A DNA stretch of 64,000 nucleotides from Lactobacillus sp. PV034 (GCF_014522305.1 NZ_CP041982.1:1307001-1371000); one strand, 5' to 3'. Shown: positions 41,259 through 51,224, counted from the first letter of the stretch. Numbers and translations: made by a program. Notes: generated from the letters alone by a model not told the origin.

Positions 41259-42977
41259 ATGATTTCCACATTACGAAAATCAATCCGACAATATAAGAAT
41301 TTGTCAATAGCAGCTCCCATTCTAGTTTCTGGTGAAGTTATTGTTGAAATGCTTATTCCTTATTTGGTAGGTATTTTAATTGACCAGGGAATTATGACAG
41401 GGAATATGAAGGCCATTGTAAAATGGGGAATTGTTCTTTTTTGCTTGACGATTTTTGCTGTAGCTTGTGGGATTGGTAGTAGTTATTGTGCTACACATGC
41501 AGCTGCAGGATTTGCTGCTAATGTTCGACAAGATATGTTTGATAATATTCAGGAATTTTCATTTTCGAATATTGATAAGTTTTCAAGCTCAAGTTTGGTT
41601 ACTCGTTTGACTACCGATGTTACAAATGTTCAAATGGCATATCAAATGATCATTAGATTTGCAGTACGTGCACCAATGATGTTAGTTGTTGCAGTTGTAA
41701 TGTCGGTTATCATTAGTCCACGTTTATCATTAATATTTGTGATTATTGCACCAATTTTTGCGATTATACTGGTTTTGTTGATAAGAAGTGCTTATCCATA
41801 CTTCCCTAAGATTTTTAAGGGATATGACAAATTAAATCAAGACGTACGCGAAAATGTACGTGGAATTCGTGAAGTAAAGACTTATGTGCAAGAACAACCA
41901 CAAATCAAGAACTTTGAAAAATCTACTGGATTAATTTACAGATTGTTCTCAACTGCTCAAAAAATTATGTCTTTAAACGCAGTTACGGTAATGGCTGTTT
42001 TAAATATTTCCACTCTAGCGATTGCATGGTTTGGTGCTAAAGAAATCGTTGGTCATACCTTACAAACAGGTCAATTGGTATCAATGTTTACTTATTCAAA
42101 CTCAATTTTATTTGCTTTGAATATGATAGCAATGATCATTACCCAATTAGTTATTTCTGGTGCTAGTGCGCAAAGAATTACTAAGGTTTTACAAGAGCAA
42201 CCAACAATTACTAATCCTAAGGATCCAATTGAAGAAATTCAAAATGGAGAAATTAATTTTAAGAATGTAGATTTTAAATATGCACCTGACGATAAAAATT
42301 ATGCATTAAAGGATATCAATTTGCATATTAAGTCTGGTGAAACCATTGGGATTATTGGTGAGACTGGTTCTTCTAAATCTACTTTAGTTTCTTTGATTCC
42401 TCGTTTATATGATGCAACTTCTGGTGAAGTAGAGGTGGCAGGTCATAATGTAAAAGATTATGACTTAAATGTTCTACGTGACAAAGTATCGATGGTTTTA
42501 CAAAAGAATGTTCTTTTCACGGGAACTATTAAAGAAAACTTGATGTGGGGTAATGAGAATGCGACAGATGAAGAAATTGTTCGTGCAGCAAAAATTGCCC
42601 ATGCAGATGGTTTTATTAGAGAATTACCAGATGGTTATGATACTCAAATAAGTCAGGGTGGTAATAACGTTTCTGGTGGTCAAAAGCAACGTTTGACTAT
42701 CGCACGTGCCTTATTGAAGAATCCAAAGATTTTGATTCTTGATGATTCAATGTCTGCTGTTGATACTAGTACCGAACGTGAAATTCGTCATGCTTTAGTT
42801 AATGATATGCCAAATACCACAAAAATTATTATTTCTCAGCGTATTGTTTCTATTAAAGATGCTGACCACATTATCGTAATGGATAAGGGTAGAATTCAAG
42901 CTATTGGTACTAATGATGAATTAATGAAAACAAATGAACTCTATAGTTCAATTGCTAAATTCCAAGAAGAAAAGTAG
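41259..42977 (+). CDS. Heterodimeric ABC exporter subunit with degenerate nucleotide site
   Basis: The ATG at 41259 (AAAGGGGAGA upstream) gives 572 residues; the in-frame TTG at 41196 lies in the terminator. Six transmembrane segments (about 1-310) are followed by a nucleotide-binding domain. That domain has Walker A GETGSSKST (Ser replaces the second conserved Gly), signature VSGGQKQR and Walker B ILILDDSMSAVD, where the catalytic Glu is Asp. A non-catalytic Walker B with a canonical signature is the pattern of the degenerate half of TM287/288-like heterodimeric multidrug exporters. The partner follows ten bases on. Confidence 0.9.
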   Translation: MISTLRKSIRQYKNLSIAAPILVSGEVIVEMLIPYLVGILIDQGIMTGNMKAIVKWGIVLFCLTIFAVACGIGSSYCATHAAAGFAANVRQDMFDNIQEFSFSNIDKFSSSSLVTRLTTDVTNVQMAYQMIIRFAVRAPMMLVVAVVMSVIISPRLSLIFVIIAPIFAIILVLLIRSAYPYFPKIFKGYDKLNQDVRENVRGIREVKTYVQEQPQIKNFEKSTGLIYRLFSTAQKIMSLNAVTVMAVLNISTLAIAWFGAKEIVGHTLQTGQLVSMFTYSNSILFALNMIAMIITQLVISGASAQRITKVLQEQPTITNPKDPIEEIQNGEINFKNVDFKYAPDDKNYALKDINLHIKSGETIGIIGETGSSKSTLVSLIPRLYDATSGEVEVAGHNVKDYDLNVLRDKVSMVLQKNVLFTGTIKENLMWGNENATDEEIVRAAKIAHADGFIRELPDGYDTQISQGGNNVSGGQKQRLTIARALLKNPKILILDDSMSAVDTSTEREIRHALVNDMPNTTKIIISQRIVSIKDADHIIVMDKGRIQAIGTNDELMKTNELYSSIAKFQEEK

Positions 42978-42987
42978 GTGAAATAGT

Positions 42988-44844
42988 TTGGATCAAGCAG
43001 AAAAGAAATCTCAATTAAAAGGTAAGAGAGGTAAAGTTTTAGGCCGCTTATTAAAACTAGTTTTTACTACTAGTCCTTGGATGCTGGTTGTCTCCATCGT
43101 CGGGATTATTTTATCAGCAGCTTCTGGAGTTATTGGATCTTTATTTATTGAAAAATTAATCGATTCTTACATTACTCCTTTACTGCATGAAAAAGTACCT
43201 AATTATCAGCCTTTGCTTTATGCTGTCTGTGTAATGTTAGGTATCTTTGTTATTGGGTGGATTGCTAATTACTTATTTACAGTTTTAATGGCTGTTTTAG
43301 CACAAAAAGTTCAATATAATGTTCGAAATAAAATGTTCACCCATATGGAGTCTTTACCAATTCCTTATTTCGATCGTAATGAATATGGGGATATCATGAG
43401 TAGATATACTAATGATATTGATACTTTGCAACAAATGATCTCTCAATCAATTCCTCAATTCATGAATTCACTCCTAACATTAATTTTCGTAGTAGTCGCA
43501 ATGTTAACTTTAAGCTGGCAGTTAACAATTTTATCCTTTATAATTTTTGCCTTATCTTTTGGAGTAGTAAAATTTTTGACTACTAGATCTAGCCGCTACT
43601 TCAAAATTCAACAAGAAAAAATGGGTGAATTAAACGGTTATGATGAAGAAATGCTTAACGGTCTAAAAGTTATTAAGATTTTTTCTCATGAGCCAGAAGC
43701 TAAAGAGGGTTTTCAAAAGTATAATGATCAATTACGAATTGCTTCAGGAAATGCAAATGCCTATGCCAATGTCTTGTTCCCAATCATGGGAAGTATTGGA
43801 AATTTACTTTATGTATTAGTTGCATTTGTAGGTGGAGCAGCAGCAATTAATGGTTGGGTTCCAATTACATTAGGTGCGATTGCATCGTTCCTGCAATTAT
43901 CACGTCAGTTTAGTATGCCGATTTCACAGATTTCTCAACAATTAAATTCAATTGTTATGGCATTAGCTGGGGCAGATCGAATTTTTGAATTAGAGGATGA
44001 ACCTTCAGAAGTTGATGATGGAGATGTAACTATTTGGAAGAATCCTGATAAAAAGCATGAATTTGATTGGGTAGTGCCAGAAAAGGATGGTCAAAATAAG
44101 AAGGTGCCAATTAAAGGTCATATTATTTTTGATAAGGTAAATTTCTCCTACGTTCCTGGACATCAAATCTTGTATGATATCAATATTGATGCTAAACCAG
44201 GAATGAAAGTTGCTCTGGTAGGAGAAACAGGAGCAGGAAAAACTACCATTTCGAATATGTTGAACCGTTTTTACCAAATTCAGTCTGGTAAAATCACTTA
44301 TGATGGTGTACCAATTTCACAAATCAAACTAAATGACTTACGTCATTCTTTGGCTATTGTTTTACAAGAAACACATTTATTTAGTGGAACAATTAGAGAT
44401 AATATCCGTTTTAGTAAACCTGATGCTACTGATGAAGAAGTACGTGAAGCAGCACGTCTATCTCATGCGAGCGAGTTTATTGAGAATTTGGCAGATGGTT
44501 ATGATACAGTGATTGATGGTGATGGGGGTGACCTATCACAAGGCCAAATGCAATTAATTAGTATTGCCCGGGCGATGATTGCTGATGAACCTGTTATGAT
44601 CTTAGATGAAGCAACTTCAAGCATTGATACTAGAACTGAACGAATGGTTCAAGCAGGAATGGATAATTTATTAAAAGGGCGAACAAGTTTTGTTATTGCC
44701 CACCGTTTATCAACTATTGTTAACTCTGATTTAATTCTTGTTCTTGATCATGGTCATATTATTGAACGTGGTTCTCATGAAGAATTACTTAAGGAAAAGG
44801 GCTATTATTACGAACTTTATACTGGTAAGAAAGAAATTCAATAA
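42988..44844 (+). CDS. Heterodimeric ABC exporter subunit with catalytic nucleotide site
   Basis: The 618-residue protein starts at TTG with AGGTG seven bases upstream. After six transmembrane segments there is a linker insertion of about 30 residues (VDDGDVTIWKNPDKKHEF region). The ATPase domain follows with Walker A GETGAGKTT, Walker B VMILDEATSSID (catalytic Glu present) and signature LSQGQ, which deviates from LSGGQ. The deviations complement those of the previous subunit, so each composite ATP site has one defect-free and one degenerate half. It is likely a drug or lipid exporter. Confidence 0.92.
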   Translation: MDQAEKKSQLKGKRGKVLGRLLKLVFTTSPWMLVVSIVGIILSAASGVIGSLFIEKLIDSYITPLLHEKVPNYQPLLYAVCVMLGIFVIGWIANYLFTVLMAVLAQKVQYNVRNKMFTHMESLPIPYFDRNEYGDIMSRYTNDIDTLQQMISQSIPQFMNSLLTLIFVVVAMLTLSWQLTILSFIIFALSFGVVKFLTTRSSRYFKIQQEKMGELNGYDEEMLNGLKVIKIFSHEPEAKEGFQKYNDQLRIASGNANAYANVLFPIMGSIGNLLYVLVAFVGGAAAINGWVPITLGAIASFLQLSRQFSMPISQISQQLNSIVMALAGADRIFELEDEPSEVDDGDVTIWKNPDKKHEFDWVVPEKDGQNKKVPIKGHIIFDKVNFSYVPGHQILYDINIDAKPGMKVALVGETGAGKTTISNMLNRFYQIQSGKITYDGVPISQIKLNDLRHSLAIVLQETHLFSGTIRDNIRFSKPDATDEEVREAARLSHASEFIENLADGYDTVIDGDGGDLSQGQMQLISIARAMIADEPVMILDEATSSIDTRTERMVQAGMDNLLKGRTSFVIAHRLSTIVNSDLILVLDHGHIIERGSHEELLKEKGYYYELYTGKKEIQ

Positions 44845-44852
44845 TTAATTAA

Positions 44853-44890
44853 AGGTGCTAAGCTTTTGAAAAAAGTTTAGTGCTTTTTTA
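44853..44890 (+). terminator. Rho-independent terminator
   Basis: Fourteen-base stem GGTGCTAAGCTTTT/AAAAGTTTAGTGCT with three G-U pairs and a T-run. Confidence 0.8.
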
Positions 44891-45011
44891 TGACTTTATT
44901 AAGGATAGAGTTATAAGTAAAACTTTTATGAAATTAAGGGTAAAATAGTTCTAAATATAAAATGTATAATATAAATTGTAAATATAAAAAATTATAGGAG
45001 AGGAATTCTCT

Positions 45012-45698
45012 ATGAAAGTCTTAGTTGTTGATGACGATAAAGAAATTGTTGAACTTTTAAATATCTATCTAAAAAATGAAGGATATGAACCAGTAAGTGC
45101 TTATTCTGGTAAAGAAGCTCTTACTAAGCTTTCTACTAATCCTGATATTGCTTGTATGATTTTGGATATTATGATGCCTCAAATGTCAGGAATTGATGTA
45201 ATCAAGGAAGTCAGAAAAGATTCAGAAATCCCAATTTTAGTTGTATCTGCTAAATCAGGCGATATGGACAAAATTCAAGGTTTGATTACTGGTGCTGATG
45301 ACTATGTAGTAAAGCCTTTCAATCCACTTGAAGTAATGGCTCGTGTACGTTCTTTATTACGTCGTAGTCAAAAGGAAGTTAAAAGTGATGAACCTGATAT
45401 TTTGGAAGTGGGCCCATTAATTATTAATAAAGATTCTCATGAAGTAAAAACGGTGGATGGCACGCCAATTCAATTAACTGCGTTAGAATTTGGAATTCTT
45501 TATATGCTTGCTAGTCATCCTAACCGTGTATTTTCAGCCGATGAAATTTTTGAACGTGTTTGGCAACAAGAGTCAGTAGTGTCTGCAAAAACTGTTATGG
45601 TTCACGTATCTCACTTACGTGATAAGATCCAAAAAGCTACTAATGGTGAAGAAGTCATCCAAACTGTTTGGGGCGTTGGTTATAAAATAGAAGCTTAA
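45012..45698 (+). CDS. OmpR/PhoB-family response regulator
   Basis: The 228-residue regulator has an N-terminal receiver with DDD at residues 6-8, the phosphoacceptor Asp in MILDIMMPQMSG (about residue 52) and Lys in VVKPFNP. A winged-helix DNA-binding domain ends QTVWGVGYKIEA. Aggagagg is the ribosome site. The cognate kinase starts seven bases downstream. It resembles VanR/SaeR-like regulators of envelope functions; the signal is unknown. Confidence 0.95.
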   Translation: MKVLVVDDDKEIVELLNIYLKNEGYEPVSAYSGKEALTKLSTNPDIACMILDIMMPQMSGIDVIKEVRKDSEIPILVVSAKSGDMDKIQGLITGADDYVVKPFNPLEVMARVRSLLRRSQKEVKSDEPDILEVGPLIINKDSHEVKTVDGTPIQLTALEFGILYMLASHPNRVFSADEIFERVWQQESVVSAKTVMVHVSHLRDKIQKATNGEEVIQTVWGVGYKIEA

Positions 45699-45705
45699 GG
45701 AAGCA

Positions 45706-46851
45706 ATGAAAAAACAAAAAGTTAAACTCACTGCACGAGAAAAAAGTGAACTATTTGGTGAAGCAGTAGTTACAATTGTATTGTTACTACTGCTAAATTT
45801 ATCAGTTGTAATTCTACTTAATCTAGCAGTAATAAATGATCCGCATTTAGAGAATAATATTTTCTTTCTAAAAAAGAATATTACTTTATGGAATGGATCG
45901 CATCTTTGGTCTTGGCAACGTGGGTTCATCATTATTTTAGTGATTTTTGATGTTATTATTTTGTGGTGGAGATTAATTAGACGTTACCGCCAAATGCAAT
46001 TGCGTCATGTGATTGATGAATTGCATTATATTGCGGATGGACACTTTGATCATCGTATTCCTTTTACCGTAAAAACAGATCTTCAAAAAGTAATTGATTC
46101 AATTAATGCCTTAGTTGATAGTACTGTGGCAGCAATGGAAGAGGAAAGGCAGATTGAAAAGTCAAAAGATGATTTGATTACTAATGTCTCGCATGATATT
46201 CGCACACCATTAACTTCTATTATTGGATATTTGGGGTTGCTTAAGTATCAAGATGATTTAAGTAAAGAAAATAAAAAATATATCACTATTGCTTATGATA
46301 AATCCTTACAAATGAAGTCGTTAGCAGATGATTTGTTTGAATATACAACCTTAAAAGCAAGTAATAAGAGCAAATTAGTATTAGCACCACTACATGTTAA
46401 TTCAATGTTAGAACAGGTAGCGGCTGGATTTGAATTAGAAGCAAAAAATAAAAAGATAGAATTTAATGTAGAAACAAGGCCACATGATTTGACAATTCAG
46501 GCTGATGCCAAAAAATTAGTTCGGGTCTTGAATAACTTGATTACCAATGCGCTTAAGTATGGAGAAGGCGCGACACAAATTAATTTAATTGCTAATAAAG
46601 TAAATAATAAGTATGTTGAATTAAGAGTTGAAAATAATGGTAAAAAAATACCTGAAGAAGCTCTTAAATCAATTTTTGAGCGTTTTTATCGAGTTGAATC
46701 ATCCCGCAACCTGCAAACAGGTGGAGCAGGTTTAGGATTAGCAATCTCTCAAAATATTGTTGAACTCCATGGTGGAACTATTACTTGTAAGTCAGATGAT
46801 AATTGGACAAGTTTCATTATTAGATTACCACTCAATTCTCCCCAGGAATAA
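45706..46851 (+). CDS. Sensor histidine kinase
   Basis: The 381-residue kinase has two transmembrane helices (about 20-45 and 68-90) around a short 22-residue extracellular loop, then a HAMP-like region. The phosphoacceptor box is NVSHDIRTPLTSIIGYLG. The HATPase motifs are NLITNALKYGEG (N box) and GGAGLGLAISQNIVELHGG (G boxes). The tiny extracellular loop suggests intramembrane sensing or sensing through a partner transporter. It lies downstream of an ABC exporter pair, a common arrangement for envelope stress modules, though a terminator separates them. Confidence 0.95.
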   Translation: MKKQKVKLTAREKSELFGEAVVTIVLLLLLNLSVVILLNLAVINDPHLENNIFFLKKNITLWNGSHLWSWQRGFIIILVIFDVIILWWRLIRRYRQMQLRHVIDELHYIADGHFDHRIPFTVKTDLQKVIDSINALVDSTVAAMEEERQIEKSKDDLITNVSHDIRTPLTSIIGYLGLLKYQDDLSKENKKYITIAYDKSLQMKSLADDLFEYTTLKASNKSKLVLAPLHVNSMLEQVAAGFELEAKNKKIEFNVETRPHDLTIQADAKKLVRVLNNLITNALKYGEGATQINLIANKVNNKYVELRVENNGKKIPEEALKSIFERFYRVESSRNLQTGGAGLGLAISQNIVELHGGTITCKSDDNWTSFIIRLPLNSPQE

Positions 46852-46900
46852 AGGGGTGTGCTATAATTTAGGCTGAATTGATTTGATTATAGGAGAAAAA

Positions 46901-48469
46901 ATGACTGAATCTAGCATTTCACTAAATACTTGTATTTTAATTTTGAAAGAGCACCATTTGCTAAAATCTAGTGCTGTTCAAGATGCTGTACCAACAAAAT
47001 TGGATTATATTTCTTATGATTCGCGTGATATCAAAACCAATACTTTGTTCTTTTGTAAGGGACAAGCATTTAGACCTACATATCTTTCTATGGCAAAAGA
47101 TAATGGAGCGGTATGTTACGTAGCTGAACAGCCTTATCCTGAAGGCAAAGGAATGCATGCTCTCATTGTTAGAGATGTTTCAAAAGCAATGGCTTTGTTA
47201 TCTGCTGCCTTTTACAATTTTCCTCAAGATGATTTGTATGTGGTGGCCTTTACTGGTACTAAAGGAAAAACTACATCTGCTTACTTCTTGAAAGGGATGC
47301 TAGATGAGGTTAATGGAGGACGTACGGCTCTAATTTCATCAGTAGATGATGTTGTCGGTCCTAACCCAGAAGATCGTTTTAAGTCTAGCTTAACTACGCC
47401 AGAGTCATTGGACTTATTCCGTGATATGCGTACTGCTGTAGATAATGGTATGACTCACTTAGTAATGGAAGTTTCTTCTCAAGCTTACAAAAAGAATCGT
47501 GTCTTTGGTTTAACTTATGATTTAGGTTTCTTTTTAAATATTACTCCAGATCACATTGGACCAAATGAACACCCAAACTTTGCGGATTATTTGCACTGTA
47601 AATTACAACTAATGGTAAATTCGCGTAAATGTATTATTAATGCCATGACTGATCACTTTGATAAAGTTTATGCAGCCGCTACTACTACCACTAACCCAGA
47701 TAGTATTTACTTATTTGCAGATAATAAATTTGAAAATCCAAACTTAGAAAAGACAATTGACTTCCGTTTTGAATCTATCGAAACAGATATGGCAGAAACT
47801 AAGTTTAAGCTATATTGTGAATCAGAAATGGCTAAAAAGTTGCCAATCGCTGGGGAATATACTCTTCAAATGATTGGGGACTTTAATGAAATTAATGGTA
47901 CAGCTGCTATTATTGGAGCAGGGCTTGCAGGTGAAGACTATCAAGAAGCTGCTAAAGGGATTCGTCATGTCACAATTCCTGGTAGAATGGAGACTCTACC
48001 TTCTGATAATCATGGTACTGTAGTAGTTGATTATGCCCATAATAAAGCATCAATGATGGCATTAATGGGCTTTATGAAAAAAGAATTTAATAATCCTAAG
48101 ATTATTGTAGTAGTAGGGGCTCCAGGAGATAAAGGAGTATCTCGTCGTCCTGGCTTTAGTGAAAGTTTAAGTGCTTATGCAGATAAGGCATTTTTAACAA
48201 CTGATGATCCTGGATTTGAAGATCCAAAAGATATTGCTGATGAAATTAATGCCGGAATTGATCATTCAAAAGTTGATGTAACTATTGAATTAGATCGTGA
48301 AAAAGCAATTCATGATGCTATTGCCATGGCTGGTAAAAATGATATTGTGTTAATTTGTGGTAAGGGTGCTGATCCATATCAAAAGATTCGTGGTGTTGAC
48401 ACTCCTTATCCAACAGATATTAAGGTTGCTGAAAAGGTAATTAAAGATCTTGAAGGTGACCAAGATTAA
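46901..48469 (+). CDS. murE: UDP-N-acetylmuramoyl-tripeptide synthetase MurE (L-lysine type)
   Basis: The ATG at 46901 with GGAGAA six bases upstream is the start (522 residues); an in-frame TTG at 46883 has no site. Mur-ligase ATP loop is TGTKGKTTSAYF; HPNFADYLHCKLQL is the carbamylated-lysine/Mg region. TTDDPGFEDP takes the place of the DNPR motif of diaminopimelate-adding enzymes and fits L-lysine addition. It adds the third residue to UDP-MurNAc-L-Ala-D-Glu. It is followed after 18 bases by a racemase, suggesting a peptidoglycan-precursor operon. Confidence 0.93.
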   Translation: MTESSISLNTCILILKEHHLLKSSAVQDAVPTKLDYISYDSRDIKTNTLFFCKGQAFRPTYLSMAKDNGAVCYVAEQPYPEGKGMHALIVRDVSKAMALLSAAFYNFPQDDLYVVAFTGTKGKTTSAYFLKGMLDEVNGGRTALISSVDDVVGPNPEDRFKSSLTTPESLDLFRDMRTAVDNGMTHLVMEVSSQAYKKNRVFGLTYDLGFFLNITPDHIGPNEHPNFADYLHCKLQLMVNSRKCIINAMTDHFDKVYAAATTTTNPDSIYLFADNKFENPNLEKTIDFRFESIETDMAETKFKLYCESEMAKKLPIAGEYTLQMIGDFNEINGTAAIIGAGLAGEDYQEAAKGIRHVTIPGRMETLPSDNHGTVVVDYAHNKASMMALMGFMKKEFNNPKIIVVVGAPGDKGVSRRPGFSESLSAYADKAFLTTDDPGFEDPKDIADEINAGIDHSKVDVTIELDREKAIHDAIAMAGKNDIVLICGKGADPYQKIRGVDTPYPTDIKVAEKVIKDLEGDQD

Positions 48470-48487
48470 GTTTAGTAAGGGATAAAC

Positions 48488-49237
48488 ATGAAACATTTTT
48501 TCTCGATTATTGGTGGTATGGGAACAATAGCTACTGAAAGCTATGTTCGTTTAATTAATCATCGTGTAAAAATTTCTAAAGACCAAGATTATCTGAATTA
48601 TAGTTTAGTAAATGACGCGCAAGTACCAGATCGTACGGCTTATATTAAAGATCATTCTAAACCCAACTTCTTTTATGATTTAAAAGATGATATTGAAGGA
48701 CAATCTAAACTAAATCCTGATTTTATTGTAATGGTCTGCAATACGGCCCATTATTTTTATGACGATTTGGCTGCCTTAACTAATGTTCCTTTCTTGCATA
48801 TGATGAGAATTGCAGTCCACAATTTTGTAGAAAATTATCCAAAAGAAGAAAAAATTGGTTTAATTGCTACAGAAGGATCGATTTATGATCATCTTTATGC
48901 TGACGAACTTGAAAAAGTGGGTAAAAAAGTTGAGTTAGGTGGGCCAGAGATCCAACCAATGGTAAATAAGTTGATTTATGACAACATTAAGGAAAAAGGT
49001 GTTGTAGATAAAGAACTTTATCATAAAATTTTGCAAACTATGCATGATAAATATGACTGTAACGTGATTTTACTAGGATGTACAGAATTATCTTTGGCAC
49101 AAGAAAAAGCTCCTGATCATCCTTATAACGTCATTGATCCCCAGTCAATTATTGCAGATGTTTCAATTGAATTAGCTCTAAAAATTAGAAATGGTATGGA
49201 TCCAAAAGAAGCTACAAAGAAATATTTATATGAATAA
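48488..49237 (+). CDS. Aspartate/glutamate racemase family protein
   Basis: The 249-residue protein has both catalytic cysteines of the PLP-independent Asp/Glu racemase family: VMVCNTAHYF (about residue 82) and LLGCTELSLA (about residue 197), plus the N-terminal GGMGTIATESY. Its sequence fits aspartate racemase better than glutamate racemase MurI. In this bacterial group D-aspartate forms the interpeptide bridge (as D-isoasparagine), so pairing with murE makes biological sense: it would supply D-Asp. That link is inferred from context. Confidence 0.88.
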   Translation: MKHFFSIIGGMGTIATESYVRLINHRVKISKDQDYLNYSLVNDAQVPDRTAYIKDHSKPNFFYDLKDDIEGQSKLNPDFIVMVCNTAHYFYDDLAALTNVPFLHMMRIAVHNFVENYPKEEKIGLIATEGSIYDHLYADELEKVGKKVELGGPEIQPMVNKLIYDNIKEKGVVDKELYHKILQTMHDKYDCNVILLGCTELSLAQEKAPDHPYNVIDPQSIIADVSIELALKIRNGMDPKEATKKYLYE

Positions 49238-49238
49238 T

Positions 49239-49276
49239 AAAAAGATTTGATCTTAGAGATCAAATCTTTTTTGTTA
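49239..49276 (+). terminator. Rho-independent terminator
   Basis: Fourteen-base stem AAAAAGATTTGATC/GATCAAATCTTTTT with a five-base loop. Confidence 0.92.
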
Positions 49277-49324
49277 AGATAAATTATTTTAATGAAAAAC
49301 TAAGAGAGTAATTGCTTTTTAAAA

Positions 49325-49339
49325 TGTAAGCGTTTATCA
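49325..49339. promoter_or_regulatory. Near-match to a catabolite-responsive element
   Basis: TGTAAGCGTTTATCA fits the cre consensus TGNAANCGNTNNCA except for one extra base before CA. It lies 43 bases upstream of the sugar-phosphate kinase gene. Confidence 0.3.
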
Positions 49340-49381
49340 TATTGATAGATATGGAAGGTTGCTAACTGAGGAGGCTATAAA

Positions 49382-50296
49382 ATGATTTATACAGTTACAG
49401 TTAATCCAGCATTGGATTATGTAATACAGTTAAAGGCAATAAATCCAGGCGAAATAAATCGTACTGATAAAGCTCAATTTTTAGTTGGTGGAAAGGGTAT
49501 TAATGTTTCTCAAATTCTTAACCAACTTAATGTTGATAATACTGCATGGGGATTTATTGGAGGATTTACTGGTAAAGAATTAGTGCGTCAATTAAACGTA
49601 AAGAAGATTGTTAGTGACTTTGTGACAATTAGTGATGACACACGAGTTAATATCAAAATCCACGCCCAAAAAGAAACAGAAATTAATGCAGCTGGTCCAA
49701 AGATTGATGCCCAAGAAATTGCAGCTTTTAAAGCTCGTTTAGATGATGTAAACGCTGGTGATATTGTAGTTTTAAGTGGTAGTCTTGCTCCAAGTTTACC
49801 AACTGATTTTTATAAAGATTTGTTACCAGCTATTAAAGAAAATGGTGCTGAATTTGCTATCGATACTACTGGACAAGCATTGCTTGATACTTTAGAATAC
49901 AAGCCTTTGGTGATTAAACCAAATCTTCAGGAATTAGCTGATTTATTTGATACTAGCTTTAATAATAAAGAAGAATTATTTGCTGCCGGAGAAAAGTTAC
50001 GTAAAATGGGTGCTCAAAATGTAATGATTTCGCTGGCAAGTGAAGGAGGATATTTAATTACTAAGGATCATATTTATTATGCTAGTGCTGCTAATGGAAT
50101 TGCTGTAAACTCTGTGGGTGCCGGTGATTCAATGATTGCAGGTTTTGTGGGAACTTACTACAAGACGCAAGATCCTGTTGAAGCCTTCAGAGTTGGGATG
50201 GCTTGTGGTGGTGCTACCGCCTTTACTGAAGATATTGCAATTAAGAGTCAAATTGATACAGTATTACCACAAATTAAAGTTGAAGAGATCCGTTAG
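49382..50296 (+). CDS. 1-phosphofructokinase family hexose kinase
   Basis: The 304-residue PfkB-family protein begins MIYTVTVNPALDYVI and shows VGGKGINVSQILNQL (PfkB signature 1), IKPNLQEL and the anion-hole motif VNSVGAGDSMIAGFV. It phosphorylates fructose-1-phosphate (FruK) or tagatose-6-phosphate (LacC). The usual fruR and fruA partners are absent here, so it is an orphan copy. GAGGAGG is the ribosome site. Confidence 0.9.
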   Translation: MIYTVTVNPALDYVIQLKAINPGEINRTDKAQFLVGGKGINVSQILNQLNVDNTAWGFIGGFTGKELVRQLNVKKIVSDFVTISDDTRVNIKIHAQKETEINAAGPKIDAQEIAAFKARLDDVNAGDIVVLSGSLAPSLPTDFYKDLLPAIKENGAEFAIDTTGQALLDTLEYKPLVIKPNLQELADLFDTSFNNKEELFAAGEKLRKMGAQNVMISLASEGGYLITKDHIYYASAANGIAVNSVGAGDSMIAGFVGTYYKTQDPVEAFRVGMACGGATAFTEDIAIKSQIDTVLPQIKVEEIR

Positions 50297-50303
50297 AATA
50301 TTT

Positions 50304-50335
50304 AAAAAGTGCTTTGTAATAAAGCACTTTTTTTG
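50304..50335 (+). terminator. Rho-independent terminator
   Basis: Twelve-base stem AAAAAGTGCTTT/AAAGCACTTTTT, five-base loop, T-run. Confidence 0.92.
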
Positions 50336-50411
50336 TGTAATAATTAGGTTTTTATAAATTTTTTTAGTATAGTGGAGATAAGAAAGTTGCAATTAGAATT
50401 GAGGGATCAAA

Positions 50412-51203
50412 ATGATAAAACTGATTGCTACTGATATGGATGGAACTTGGCTTAATGCAGAAAAAACTTATAATCATGAATTATTTCAAAAAGATTTTAA
50501 GTTAATGCAAGAAAAAAACATTAAGTTTGTAATTGCCAGCGGAAATCAATATGAAAATCTCTTAGCATATTTTCCAGAAAATGCGCGTAAGCAAATGTAT
50601 TTTATTGCTGAAAATGGAGCTCTTGTGGCTGAAGGCAATAATATTTTGAAAATTGATAGTTTAAGTAGGGATTTATATGATTTAATTATCAGAATTTGCC
50701 AAACTTATCCATATCCAATAATTATTGCTGGAATAAAAAGTGCTTATATTCTAAAGTCAGCTGGATCAGATTTTTATAATTCAATGACCAGATTTTATCG
50801 AAAAATCAAGTTAATTGATAATTTAAACGATATTAAAGATCAAATATTTAAAGTTAGTCTAGTTGTGCCAGAAGATAAGATGCCTAAAATATTGCATGAA
50901 TTAGAACGACAATATCCTCAAATTGGTATTGTTGCAGGAGGATATGATTCAATTGATTTCTCAGCGCCTCATGTTACTAAGGCGTCGGGGTTAGAATTTT
51001 TGAGTAAAAAATTAAATATTATGTCTGATGAAATGGTGGCTTTTGGTGACAGTGGTAATGATATTGCCATGCTTAAATATGTAGGCAAGAGTTTTGTGAC
51101 CAATACTGGAATGACAAGCACTAAAAAGGTGGCAGACCATATAATAGGGTCTAGTCAGGATAGTAGTGTTCAAAAAGAAATTATAAAATTACTTGAAAAT
51201 TAG
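50412..51203 (+). CDS. Cof-type HAD-superfamily hydrolase
   Basis: The 263-residue phosphatase has DMDGTWLN (nucleophile Asp) at its N-terminus, FVIASGNQ (motif II), a C2 cap domain in the middle, and VAFGDSGNDIAMLKYVG (motif IV) near the C-terminus. Members dephosphorylate sugar phosphates or other metabolites. GAGGGATC precedes the ATG. Confidence 0.92.
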   Translation: MIKLIATDMDGTWLNAEKTYNHELFQKDFKLMQEKNIKFVIASGNQYENLLAYFPENARKQMYFIAENGALVAEGNNILKIDSLSRDLYDLIIRICQTYPYPIIIAGIKSAYILKSAGSDFYNSMTRFYRKIKLIDNLNDIKDQIFKVSLVVPEDKMPKILHELERQYPQIGIVAGGYDSIDFSAPHVTKASGLEFLSKKLNIMSDEMVAFGDSGNDIAMLKYVGKSFVTNTGMTSTKKVADHIIGSSQDSSVQKEIIKLLEN

Positions 51204-51224
51204 GATTAAATATTTTAAAATGAC

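Noticed and set aside
49325..49339. True CcpA cre site upstream of the sugar kinase
   Set aside because: Kept only as a near-match, because one extra base breaks the cre spacing.
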